A stretch of DNA of 64,000 nucleotides from Hevea brasiliensis (Eukaryota; Streptophyta; Magnoliopsida; Malpighiales; Euphorbiaceae): NCBI RefSeq assembly GCF_030052815.1, contig NC_079505.1, forward strand, positions 11,033,650 through 11,097,649. Reading direction: 5' to 3'. Of the stretch, positions 1 through 12,200 are shown one piece after another; within the stretch, counting starts at the first letter, position 1, and each line of letters begins with the position of its first letter. The notes beneath the pieces were generated by a model. That model worked only from the letters and a program-made list of their open reading frames with translations. It was not told the DNA's origin and did no database searches. Made by a program: the position numbers and the translations under genes.

Positions 1-1646
1 TCTCTCTTTTCATTTTTCTTTCTCTCTATACACACAACATTCTCCCCTTATTCACTTTGTTTTTCATCTTTTGATAGAAAATAGTATAGGTTGTCTGCGC
101 ATAGATGTTAATAAGTTCTCCTAGATTTCCAAATAATCAAGATAATAATTTAGAAAAATTTTGTTTCTAATAGAAAAACACAAAAATAATGCTTAGGAAA
201 TTGAATGAAAATACTTAAATAATTTATTAAAAAAAATTACAAATTCATATTAATTTAGTCTCCATGCAACAAAAATTTCATTATCATCCAGAAATATATT
301 TTCAGAATATTGTGTTTTTCACAGTATTGAAACCTACTAATTAATTTGACTAAAGTATATGACTAAATAGTTTTTCGAAATAAAGACTAACTAATTAGTT
401 TCACTAAAATAAAGGGATTAAAATTTGACTAGCATTAAAATCTATTGACTAATAGAAAATTTAATGAAGAGATTAAAGAGTTTATAGGAAGAAAAATACA
501 AAGACTAAATAATCTATTTTTTAAAATATGGAGATGAAATAGTAAATTTCATTAAAATGTAAAGACTAAATAGTAAACTCTATTAAGTTTATGTATTATG
601 GATATGAATAAGTAGAAAAAATTTTTATATATTATGTCATGAAATCATTTCATTTTAATATTTCTAATATGAATTAGGAGGATAGTTAAAAAACCATAAA
701 ACTCAAATATTAATTTGAAACTGAACATTCATCTAATAAAGAAAAATAATGAATTGGTTTAATTAATGATTTCATTGTATAAAATTTTAAAATTTAAGTT
801 TCAACACGTTTGATCATTAAATTATTAATTTATCTTAAAACTACATATGAAATACATTAAAAAAATTAAAAAAATGTGTATAACTAGAAATGATATGAAC
901 ATAGTCACATGCATGAGCAATAAGGAAAGGTTAATGTGAGTCATAATAGAAAGGCAAAGGAGGTTAGGTTCATGAATTGAGAGTTGGATGTATGAGTTGA
1001 CTAAAGAAATTGATGGAAGAATGGGAGACAAACATATATATTAACAACTGTCTTTAACAGAAATCTGTTTATCATGTTCATCATCGCTACACCTTCAAAC
1101 TTCTAGCTATTTCAATTCATTCTTCCTTGTCTGAACCTTTGCTAAGCTACCTGTCATACTCTCCCTATCATCATATAATTATGCTTATTGAATTCGAGAT
1201 CTCACATTCTATAGAAGACTCCAACGTAATTTTTTAATGTCAAGTATGTTACAATAAGTTTCATAGGTTAAATACATATACAGTCACTGGACTATATTCA
1301 CCGCTGCAATTATGAAAACTTATCTTAATTAAACAATTAGGGAGAATATTAAATTGATTTATGGAAATGGAAGTCAATTTGGTTCTCTTAATAAGTTGAG
1401 AGGCTATCAAAAGCTTGATCATCAGGACCAATGAAGGAATTAAGAAGAAAATAAAGAACTCAAAGAAGAAAAGATGGAAAGAAATATGAGACAAGAAAGA
1501 AAACGTGTATTTTATCAGTAAATGAAACATTCATATCTTTTTTAAAAAAATGTGCAGAAGAATTAAAATGTCTGGACTAAAATTGTAGCAAAAGGCTATA
1601 TGATCTCTTCAGATAAACAAGTTAGTAAGTATCATCTTGTGGGAAA
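1..1646. other. AT-rich intergenic DNA, no gene recognised
   Basis: The stretch is strongly AT-rich, with short low-complexity runs and the repeated phrase 'agactaaatag' around 380-580, which looks like decayed repeat DNA. Open frames on the minus strand (825-1031, 1261-1530) are leucine/isoleucine/phenylalanine-rich translations of AT-rich DNA without a recognisable domain. A CT-rich run marks the first 60 bases. Confidence 0.6.
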
Positions 1647-2324
1647 ATGACAGAACAACTTTTGGAGGAACAGATCGCTGAATTCAAGGAGACTGAAAGC
1701 AATGAGATTGCTTGGACAGAATCCCACTGAATCTGAATTGCAAGATCGATTTCACAGAGTTCTTGAATTTGATGGATAAGAAAATGAAGGTCTCTTTCTG
1801 CTTTTCTTTTTCTTGGTTCTTGTGCTCTTTGAGTTTTTAATTTTCATGGTGATAGATATCATATTTTTTTAGTGTTTCTGTTGATGGGTATTACTCCTAA
1901 TGATAATGCCTCTGCTTACTTTTGATTTTCTGCCTTGCAACTCTCACTCTTGTATGCTGTGGTTATCTTTGTTCTGTCATTCAACAAACAACACTGATAT
2001 ATGATACATATGATAGATATGGAGTTGCATTGAATGGCTTTATTTCTGCTGCAGAGATATTTAAAAACCACATCATTTTTCAAGTCACAAAACCTATTGG
2101 AAAGCTAATAATTGAAATACAATTCCCTCCTGTTGTTGATATTTTACTGCCCATTGTTTAAGATTTATGCCTGGATTCTGCAGCTTTGGCATGTAATGAC
2201 AAATCTTGGAGAGACGTTGTCAGATGAAGAAGTGGATGAGATGGTCCGAGAAGCAGATATTGATGGTGAAGGTGATGGACAGGTAAATTAGGAGGAGTTT
2301 TTTAGGATGATGCTGGCTAAGTAA
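1647..2324 (+). pseudogene. calmodulin pseudogene, broken in several places
   Basis: Read directly, the DNA holds ordered pieces of a calmodulin. The ATG at 1647 opens with the family N-terminus (EEQIAEFKE), then jumps to LGQNPTESELQD, so the first EF-hand loop is missing. A one-base frame change follows, then IDFTEFLNLMDKKMK of EF-hand 2 up to about 1787, followed by an intron-like GTCTCT. The piece NGFISAAE of EF-hand 3 lies near 2034-2056. After about 125 unrelated bases, the end of EF-hand 3 and EF-hand 4 run from about 2187 ([20 protein letters not shown]), with two extra codons in the last loop and an in-frame TAG at 2289-2291. The final MMLAK is followed by TAA at 2322-2324. A functional calmodulin has about 149 residues and four intact loops; this copy cannot make one. 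The intron-like spacing suggests decay of a genomic copy rather than a clean processed copy. Confidence 0.85.
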
Positions 2325-3980
2325 ATTGCTTCTTAATTCCTTAGCTGGAATGTAATTAGCTGATGAGTTATCAGTGGAAGCAGCTAGTGGTTAAACTCTG
2401 CCTACAGGATACCTAATAACAGAAGGGCCGCGCGTTGGGAAGCTAATCATATTCTTCTCTCACCATGAAAATGAAAATGAATAATTTTAAAATAGGCAGA
2501 TGGAGAAACTCAGTGAAACCCTCCACTCCTTCTACCTTAAAGACCTTAAAGCAAAATCTAATCAGACAACTCAATCATGTTTGGTTTTATGCGCATATTT
2601 TCTTTTTATTTCTTTTCAATCTTTATAATCTGAGACATTGGATGTCAGTTTCAGGCTGGTACTTATGCTTTTCTGGTGGTTTATCAATGATGATGGGAAT
2701 CACCTCTCTAATCTGTCCAAATAAAAAAGAGAGATATTGGGGTGCAATCGAGCCTAGTCGAATCAATACTATATACCGCTGGGAACGCAATTTTGATTAG
2801 AAAATTGAAGGTCTGAAACTTGATCTGAAGTCTGAACTCAAAGTGGATCAAATTTTATTTTCTTATACTCAAGCTTCCTTTGATAGAATATTAAAAATAC
2901 TCAAATTTAACCTAATTTTCATTAAAAATAAATACTCTATCACTGAGTTTGACGTAGAGCAACTCACTACTTGGGTTGCTCAAGTTTGAGCTAAAATCAA
3001 TCAAAATTGCGTCAAATTTAATATTCATAATTAAGTTGATTGATTAGCTAATCATCATGAATTTGATATTTGACAGAAGAAGATTTTAGCTATGAAAATA
3101 ACTTAGAAAATTTAATACTAAAAGTTAGCATTTGATCACACCATACATTAGCTTCTCATCACTACGTTTTCAACTATCTAAAGTCTTATTTCATACACAA
3201 ATAGCAACTAAGCAACCCAGTAGAGTATTTCTTTTGCTGATATTAAGCTAATAATTCAATGTTCTAATGTAAAATGTTTAGTCAGTTGCAGGTGGAATTT
3301 TGGAGACTGAAACAATATCAACACTCTAATGCCTAATGCTTAAAATTTGCTTTCATTGACAATGTATTTGAATGAAGTGAAGAAATATTTTATAAAGTAA
3401 GTTAATAAAAGGTAAAGTAGGAAAACCTTCCTAAATCACTAATTTGGTAAATTAAAAAAGTAAAGATTAAAACTTTACCTCTTTTAAAAAATCTTGTATT
3501 ATTGTTGAAATTATTGTTAAAAACAATAGTTTATTAAATATATTAATAAGAGGATATTAAAAATTAAATAACATTTAAAACTAATTTCAAACCCATGAAA
3601 TAACATTAATTATTAGATATTTCATATATATAGTTTATATTAATCATGCAAATTTCGTACCATTATGCAATAAATTCATTCCTTATCAAGATAAAGAGAA
3701 TATTTATAGTGATATTTATTGAAAAAATTGAATTTTGCAATTTTTTTAATTTTATCATTTTTTATTTTATCAATTTAGTTCATAAGTTAATGATTTAGTT
3801 TTTAATTCTATATCTAATATAAGATCAGACGTATATCTCTGAAAATTTTAAATTGAAATCAGTAACCCATAAATTAGATTAAAGAAACTAAAAATATAGA
3901 ATAAAATTATAAAAAAAAATACATTAATAAGAGAGAGAATAAAGAAAAAGAAGCAAAAATGGAAAAAGAAATCCTATCTC
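2325..3980. other. intergenic DNA, no gene recognised
   Basis: AT-rich sequence between the calmodulin relic and the ZF-HD gene. A plus-strand open frame at 2465-2800 starts MKMKMNNFKIGRW and has a hydrophobic middle, but I recognise no domain and no codon pattern typical of a gene. Around 3480-3530 there is a short sequence resembling a repeat family also seen near 33.0, 36.7 and 38.5 kb. Confidence 0.5.
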
Positions 3981-4491
3981 TTACTGAGTGGTAAGGGAAG
4001 AAGCATTCCCAGTAGAAGCAGCAGAAGAAGAAGATGAAGAATTCTTATGATTATGCATCCATACTTTGAAAACCTGTCTACTAATTCCAACTCCTCTACA
4101 GAATCTCTCTACCTCATCTTCTTCATCTTTCCTCTGCAACTTCCAACCTAACTTCTCTGCAAATCCCAACATCTTCTCTTTCTGTTCTGCAGTAAACTTT
4201 GTCCTGAATCTCTTTGTCTTTCCGCTACTTCTCTCTCCCGGCAGCCTCCTACCCACATCCACGTATTCCATCATTTCCATAACGGTGGAGTCAGGGCGGC
4301 TGCTGCTGCTGCTGTATGTTACTTTGCGGTGAAAATTCCGGTGACAGCCGCACGCAGCGCATTGGAGGGTGGAAGGAGAGGCTTGGTCAAGTGTGAACTC
4401 TCCACATCCATCTGTGGCATAGCTTCCCAGGCTTGCTGCATGATTTCTCAGGCATTCTTTGTATACTTCATTTGTGTTCTGATCACCACCT

Positions 4492-4496
<5 letters not shown>
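3981..4496 (-). CDS. ZF-HD (zinc-finger homeodomain) transcription factor
   Basis: A single-exon gene for a 171-residue nuclear DNA-binding protein of the plant-specific ZF-HD family. Residues 12-59 form the ZF-HD dimerisation zinc finger: YKECLRNHAA (C15, H19), C31 of DGCGEF, then CAACGCHRNFH with C46, C49, C51, H52 and H56. Residues 95-152 form the atypical homeodomain, from KRFRTKFT through the recognition helix SRQVFKVWMHNHKN. A serine-rich linker (60-70) and a serine/alanine tail flank the domains. Absence of introns fits the family. The protein is shorter than most members (about 200-350 residues) but both domains are complete, unlike the mini zinc finger proteins that lack the homeodomain. 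Members usually act as homo- or heterodimers. The subfamily member cannot be assigned by eye. Confidence 0.95.

Positions 4497-4528
<32 letters not shown>
4497..4528 (-). repeat. (GA)16 tract abutting the ZF-HD start codon
   Basis: A perfect CT dinucleotide run of 32 bases on the plus strand reads as (GA)16 in the gene's direction and ends directly before the ATG. GA/CT tracts in plant 5' leaders can be bound by GAGA-binding (BBR/BPC) proteins; any regulatory role here is inference. It is also a length-polymorphic microsatellite candidate. Confidence 0.85.
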
Positions 4529-4530
<2 letters not shown>

Positions 4531-4764
4531 TACTATTATACTGTTTAATATATAATGATAGTTTTGTTACAGACAGCACTAAGATATATAATGAACATAT
4601 TGAAATTATGTAATTAAAAAATTAAAATTATATGAAGGGTAGGGTAGATGGCAGTAAAATGTTGGGAAAATAAAGGGTATGACAGGAAAGATACTTAGAT
4701 TGTCTTGGTTCATGAATGCAAACACCAAAGTACAGAGTTATGAGTAATAACAGGAATAGATTTA

Positions 4765-4768
<4 letters not shown>

Positions 4769-4796
<28 letters not shown>
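4769..4796. repeat. AT dinucleotide microsatellite
   Basis: An uninterrupted alternating AT run of 28 bases. Confidence 0.85.
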
Positions 4797-4798
<2 letters not shown>

Positions 4799-6226
4799 CT
4801 TAAATCTAATTTATTATAAATTAAAATATAAGATATGCATAAAAATTTATTTATTAAATATAAAAATTAAGATATAATCAATTGGATTTAAATAAAAATT
4901 ATATATATATGAGTTGAATAATTTTGTATTAGTCATGAAAAAAATTTTTCGATTAAAATTGGATTAAATTGATTTTAATCGATTCAGTTTAATTTAAATT
5001 TAAATTAATTTTTTATAAAAATTTTAATTAAAATGAAATAAATTAAATCAGATGAGAACTGATTTAAAATTAAATTGAAATTAAAATCAAAATTAAAATT
5101 GAAAGGAATCCTTCGATCCGGCTCAAATCTGAACTCTTCGGACCAAAATCACGGGTTCAAATCCGGTTTCAGTGTAGAACCAAACCGTGCTAATATTTAA
5201 TTGATATTAACGTGTCTACAAAGTGTGTTTTGATAAAATAGCATTTTAAATATGATAGGAATTTTTTTAAAAAATTTTTTATAAAAATATTAAATTTAAT
5301 TTAAATTCATTTTTAATGTTTTTTATTAAAATATTTATAAATATAAAATTTAAAAAAATTGAAGAAGATAATGAACAAAATTTATTTAATATTAAAATTA
5401 TTATTTTAATGTTTTATTATTAAAAAATAGAAAAAAATAATATTTTATTAGTAATAAATTATATTTTATTAAAATTTCATTTGTTTTACTGTTTTGAAAA
5501 GAAAAAAAATATTTTTTTAAAAAAATTGCTTAATTTTTAAATTATTTTTTAAAAAAATTTATTTTTTTATTAATAAATATTTTCTATTAATTTATTTTTC
5601 TAAATACTGTAAACACAAAAAATACAAAACATTTTCACGAAACAAATAATCTACGTGAATATTTATTTAATTTTAATTAAAAAATATAAAAATTTATTTA
5701 TTTAATTTTTTTTTTAAATACAGGAACTTATTTGAATTTTTTTTTCCAATGATAGTAACGTCATGGCAAACATGATGGGCTTCAACTTGATTGTATTATT
5801 ATATTTATAAACCAAATATAAGATTTAAAAATAAATAAATAAATAAATAAAGTGTAAGCTTGATGATGGGCCCCCTAACCAGTAAGGGGTTCTTCCAATA
5901 ATTCACCTCGGGAATTTCATAATATTGCCACCACTCCCATTTTCTACTTTTGTTTTTTTTTTTTTTTATAAATAATAATTTAATATCTAAAATTTAGTTA
6001 AATTTATCATTTTGTCTTTATAATTATAAAATTAAATAATTTAATTTTAAACATTTTAATAATTTATAAATTTATCCCATATCATTAAAATTTTAATTAA
6101 ATTACTATTAATTTTAATAAAAATATCAAAATATTTTTAATTTTATTTTTAATAGAAAAAAATTTAGTCCCTAAAATTTTATTTTTTTAATACTATAATT
6201 CTAGAGATTTGATTAAATTTATAACT

Positions 6227-6557
6227 TAGGCTATATTTATTTCACGAAAAATATTTTTTTGAAAAATATTTTTTATATTTTTTGATATTTGGAGACACTT
6301 AGAAAAATTAGTTAACGAAAAATATTTTCTCAATAAAAAAAATTAAGTCATTTTTAAGAAAAATGACTTTTATTTTTTTTAAAAATAAGTTATTTTTTAT
6401 TTTTAAAACTTTGAAAATCTTATTAAAATATAGACACACTTATACATATATAAAATAAATAAATATTATTAATTTAATATTACAACTAAATAACAAAAAA
6501 TATTTTTTCAAAAAATATTTTATACAAATTATTTTTCATGAAACAAATGAAATCTTA
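6227..6557. mobile_element. MITE-like element with inverted ends
   Basis: The left end (TAGGCTATATTTATTTCACG, continuing AAAAAT) and the reverse complement of the right end (TAAGATTTCATTTGTTTCAT, continuing GAAAAAT) are imperfect inverted copies about 25-30 bases long. The interior is AT-rich and non-coding. Ends of this kind (TGTTTGTTTC...GAAAA) are common in plant hAT-like miniature elements; that class assignment is inference. Confidence 0.5.
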
Positions 6558-6879
6558 ATTCCTATAATTTTAAAATTAAATAATTTAATCATTAAAATTT
6601 TAATAAAATTTATCATTAAATCGAGTCTTAATTTCAACATGATAAAAAGTTGTTCCCATTAGATATCATTCAAACCAAAAATTATATAGTTAGGTAATAT
6701 ATGGACTAATATTACTAAATTTGTGAAAAAAAAAATAGAAGGGATTATTAGAATCCGAATTTTTACATAACTACTAATCTATTAATGTTGTAACTATTTA
6801 AGTTATTTATGCATGAATTTGGGTTAAGTATAGATTAGTTGAAAAGAAAAAGGGTAAAATATAATTTAGTTATGAGATT

Positions 6880-7580
6880 TAGTTAAATTTATAATTTGTT
6901 TCTGTAGTTTTAAAATTAAGTAATTTAATCATTATATTTTAATAAATTTATAAGTTAATTTTGGCTTAGAATTACCGTTAATTCTGTATTAAATTTAGTA
7001 AAAAATATCAAAATATCTTTAACTTTATTTTTAATTTAAAAATAATTTACTCTTTAAAATTTAATTTTATTAAAAATTTGCCTCTAGATTTATATTTTAT
7101 TTATTTTTTCTTTTTTATATATAACAATATAATATATGAAAATATTAAAAAATTGATATATATATATATATATATATTAAAATAATAATAATATAAATAA
7201 AATTTTACAAAATTATAAGAGTTTATTTGTAAATAGTTATGACATTTAAAGATTAATTTGTAAAATATTTGAATATCTTTTAATTTGTCAAAATTTTCAA
7301 AGACCTTAAAATAATCAATCCATATTTTTAATAATTATAATTTAAATTTAAAATTTTTAATTCAATAGAAGCCACATTTTAAAAATATAAGAATTAAATT
7401 ATTAATAAAACAAAATCTTAGGGAATTAAATTATTAATAAAAAAATCTTAAGGACTTAATTATTAATAAAATAAAATCTCATGCACTAAATTATTTTCAA
7501 ATTAAAAATAAATTTAAAGCATTTTAATTAATTTTGCTAAAATTAACTATAATTTAACTGAAATTCTAATTATAGATTTT
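6880..7580. repeat. foldback-like inverted repeat
   Basis: The arm at about 6990-7080 (ending TTATTTTTAATTTAAAAATA, then ATTTACTC) is matched in inverted orientation by the arm at about 7470-7560. A direct relative of the left arm lies at about 5970-6190. The sequence is AT-rich, so the borders are approximate and some similarity could be compositional. Confidence 0.4.
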
Positions 7581-9221
7581 TTAAGAGATTAGTAGTCTAA
7601 TCATCTACAAATTAGGATTCTAATAATTAATCTCTATTTATTTACATATATATTTAGTAATTTTAGCCCATATATCACCTCCATTACCAATAAAAATTTA
7701 GGTGTTCCATATATTGCTTAACTATATTTGTTGGCTTGAATCATATCTAATAATGTTGATAACTTTAAAATTAATGAATAGAAAGATTCAAATTAATGAT
7801 AAATATAAATCATTTTTTATGTTAATTTTGCCCTTGAAAAATCAAATATAAATCATTTTCTATATGGAAAAGCAGAGGTGGTGATGACAAACACAAATAT
7901 GGACAAAGGAAGGAAGATAGGAAGGAATGAGGAGAGGGGGTAGGGAAAAGGGAGGCGTATTTATTATGTGTGTCGGGATATTGTCCTTTTGGCTTTTGTT
8001 TCCTTTAGTGGATTTAGTCTTTCCGTTCTGACACTCCCACTATAATATCACTCACATGCTCACTAGTTGCTACCACACTACAAGCCTCACCCCCTCAAAT
8101 ATCTAACACCACTAGCCCCTAGCCTCTACCAGTCAGACATATGCTAACTTCCATCTGACACTCTCTTTGAATAAAGATGATTAATGGAAGAGAAAGGATG
8201 TGAACGATTATAATTGTGTTGAAAAAGAGTCAATTAATTAGGTAAATAAGATAATGTCTGAGAAGAGTTGCAGGAATTATTACATGTACAAAAATAACCT
8301 TTCTTACACCCTAAATTAAGATATATTAAAAAAAAAAGTTAAAATTTGAAAAGTACAAAAAAGTTAACTTGACATCTAAAATGACATTTTTTTTATTTAA
8401 AATAATTTTAACTTTTCATTTATAAATAAATATTATCTTTATATTTATTTTATCTATCATATCTAATTTAATATTTTAAATATATTAATAATAAAAAATC
8501 ATACAATATAATATAATATTATACGAATCCAAACAGGGGATAAAAGTCAGAAGAGTAGTTTCAAAGGACAGCACACAGAAAGAGTACCTCACACTTCGTA
8601 GTTTTAAGTACTACACATTTTTGCTAGATTGAAGGTGATAATAAAATAAATTAACCAAAAAAAATGGGTAATAATATATTTATAAAATTAGAATAAGGAA
8701 ATTAAATATCTTTTAATTGAACAAAAAGTAATTTTGTCAAAATTTTTTTGTTCTTTCTCTAGCATGATCACAACCCTAAATTTATTGTGATTAATTTATA
8801 ATTATAATATGATTATAAATAATGGATAGATTTTCAACATAAACCCATTGCAACACACAGACTAGGCTGTGAAAAGGCACACACAAAAACTCTAGGTGAC
8901 AGTTTTTTAACCCCAACAACAACTGAAGCTTGGCCTAACAAGTTCTTAAATCCATTGAGATCCATCAGAGACCAACCGAAGCCAGTATTACAACCAAGAT
9001 TTTGAAACACGAAATTTGAAGATTTCATTGTTCTTTGAAATTTACATTTTCCATAGAAATTTCAAAAATGAAACTTGCTCTCTCAACTTTGCACAAAATT
9101 TGCATATGCGGGAAGCCCAAGCTAGACAAACAGATTCCAATCATCACAAAAAAATTAGCTTCGTTATACCTGCAGCAGCCAAATCGAACCGTGAATTGCG
9201 AAGAGAATTAGATGCATCAGC

Positions 9222-12200
9222 TTATGAAGGCTCGACTTTGTTCTTGATGGCTAAAGCTGCTGCTCTGTACCATGAAGCTGCAGCCATAGCTCCAGGATCT
9301 GGAACTGAAGCAAGGATCTCTGTAGAGACATAGGTAGAGCGACCAGCCTGCATACACTATTTCATCAGATCCCCTAATATATGCAATACAATACACAAAT
9401 GTGGAAGTTACATAGCAACAAGATAGCAAAATCACAGAGCAGCTGAAATATATGCTAAATCTGAGCACCAAGCACGCATAGAAGGCTAGGTAGAACAAAA
9501 CACTTGGAAAAGGGAGACTTAAGGAGTGGATATAGGGTTTGGCTAAGCCAAAGCAGGGTTAAAATGTTTTCATTTTACTGTTACTACTATTTTTATTGCA
9601 TATCAGTTAAATCTTTGCGGAGAGATTATGTTTTACTATCAACCCAATTCATCCCCCTCTTGCATTAATTGGTGAACCAACAGACTAGTCAAGAAAGATT
9701 TCGTAATGCTGGACTTTGCAAAAGTTGTAGCACTGAAACTGAATAAAATTCAGTAAATCATCCATGTAGCCACAACTAGATTAGGCTTAACACTCAACCA
9801 AATGGAGCATCTAATTCATACAATTATGAATTAAATAATTATAAATATATAGAGAAAAGTTCAAAAGGCACCGCATGGCTTAACGCTTAAAAGCTCAAGG
9901 GACATGAAATTTTTGCGTCATTTTAGTACCATGATGTTTCATCTATTGTCATTTTAAAACCATTTTGATTAACTCCATTAATTTTATGTTTATGTAATAT
10001 TATCATATAAAATAAAATGAGAAATTGATAAATTTGTAATATTTCTAATAAGAAGTACTATTTTCTGTATGTTCTATAATTCTAAATGGTGTTTAATCTT
10101 AAAAAAAACTGTTAATGTGGCAATAATATGATGTGATGTGGCCATTCATGATACATATGTATAATGCACAAATATATTTACTATTTTATGACACATGCGC
10201 ATCATAAAAGAAAAAAAAAAAACCTAATGAATCACTCAAATCTTGTTTACCCATCAACCTTAAACTTTCAACTCTTTCATTTGTTAGATAAATTAGACTC
10301 TGTGAACAAAATGTTTTCTTTACTTTAGTGAATGACCCTTTATTTGTCCTCCCTCCTTTGCAATCAATTTTTCCTCCAGGAGAAAAAAAAATAACAAAAA
10401 TCAATTTTCGTAGTGGAGAAGGATGGAGGGAAAGGGGATGAGTTTCACCTTCACACCCCCCTACATCATTTTAACGCTTATAAGAATTATCACATTTGTT
10501 TTCTTAATTGCATAAGGGCTCAGAGAATTCAAGAATATTATTTCCGACTTCATTTTATGCCATGAAAACCAGAGGTGCAATTAACTAAACCCATTGTTGC
10601 TCAGTATCAACTTTGGATTGTGTCCTTTTGCATCCAAAATGGGTAGTGGAGGATACATAAAGGTAAAATATCCATGTAAATACCATCATCAGCCAGAAGC
10701 TACCTTGCATTATTCTTTTTGCATCCAGAAATGATAAGGGAAGTGCATGTCATTTGAATATCAAAATAAAATAAAAAAGAATATCACCTGTGCCTGCATG
10801 TGCCTGGTTGATTCAGCTCCAGCCAACGCTGCTTCAGATGAGAGAATAAAAGCAGTGATAGGATCATCCCCAGCAGTTAACCTCTGCTTTTTAAAGTAGA
10901 TAAATTAGTATCAGAGTATAAAGCCACAAATGTGGAAACAAAAGACAATCACTCTTGCTACCAACCTCCTGAAGAACTGATGACGCTGGAATAAGTGCAT
11001 CTAACAAAGTGCGATAGCCAGCACTAGCCCCACCGTACTTACTGACTGCAGCAATCGAAGCTTCAAGAACATCAGCCCCTGGTTCAAGAGAGTGCTTAAG
11101 GTCAAAGGCACATTTACTGGAAAATCATCACGTTTGGAACAAAATATTACATTGTTTTGATGTCACAACTGATTGTGAGTTTGCTTTCAACTGTGCATGA
11201 GCTGCCTTGCAAAATATATTGTATCTGTTCCAAAGAGTAAAATAAAGAGATTGATTAACTACAACTAACTGATAAAAGCAATTAAAAAAAAGAGTAACGA
11301 CAAATCTCAGTCAAGTGTAGAGACAAAGCAAGTAAAATACATAATCCCACTCGTTCCTCCCATAACTCTTCTAATAGATGATCCAATTTCATTTACTGTT
11401 TCCGCAGCATCATTCAGGGGATAACTAGGAACAGAAGAAAGTGACTCAGGTGAGACAATGGAAATAGAAAACTAGACTTCAGAAAATTTAGAGAAAAAAA
11501 ATAGAAGAAAAGATTTATTTAATTTTTGTGAGACACTACAGACACTGTATTATTGAAATATTCATCCTTGGTTTGGAAAGTAATTTATGAAGCATCTTTT
11601 CTTCTGCAATCATGTGCAGGAGAATCAATCGAGTATATTAGTTTGAACAATCAAGTAAAAACAAATGACAGAATAAGAATCACATGATGTTGCCCAAAAT
11701 GAATAAAAAATAGTATTGTTTAATTTATCCTATATTTTCTAACAAATTTAAACCTTGGTAAAGCAATCTACCCTGATAAAGCAACAAAAATCCTCTGAAT
11801 ATAGAGAACTTACTACTTTTTCATGTCCTCTAGAATTGCTGTTGCACCTCTATCCATCTGCAAAAGTAGGTAAATCAGCAGTAGATCACAGGCAAGTGAT
11901 TATCATAGAATCAAGAATGAATTCAAGGACAGACACACCGTTGAACCACAGTCACCATCGCCTACTTTGCTATCCCATTCATTTAAACTGTCTCTAAGAT
12001 CAATAATCGCATTTGCTGCTGCCTCAATAGCCAGCTCAAGAATTTGTCCCTGTTCACTTAACTGTAGCGGCCGACCCATTGACTAATAAAAAACAAAAAC
12101 GGAGAGTCAGGTTTGTCAATGCAGTCTTGCAATAATTGCTAAAACCCCCTTGAGGTTTGACCTAATATACGATTTCATCCAATTATTTGAAGAACTATTA

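Larger units (their letters stand above)
4529..9221. other. AT-rich intergenic DNA with miniature elements
   Basis: No coding gene is supported. The stretch contains an AT microsatellite (4769-4796), very AT-rich repeats, a MITE-like element (6227-6557), a foldback-like pair of arms (about 6880-7580) and lower-copy DNA at about 7860-8180 and 8520-8640. The last few hundred bases before 9222 are probably the 3' UTR of the minus-strand kinase gene; TTTATT at about 8780 reads as AATAAA on its strand. Confidence 0.55.

Noticed and set aside
2465..2800. Plus-strand open frame of 111 codons after the calmodulin relic
   Set aside because: No recognisable domain or conserved motif; likely chance in AT-rich DNA.
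8834..9028. Minus-strand open frame downstream of the kinase stop codon
   Set aside because: It lies where the kinase 3' UTR is expected and shows no known family features.
11078..11110. Alternative reading of kinase exon 18 extended upstream through the LEPGAD region
   Set aside because: Only a junction from 11151 to 11078 keeps the frame and creates the family Trp codon across the splice site (SKQW); the extended version breaks the phase.
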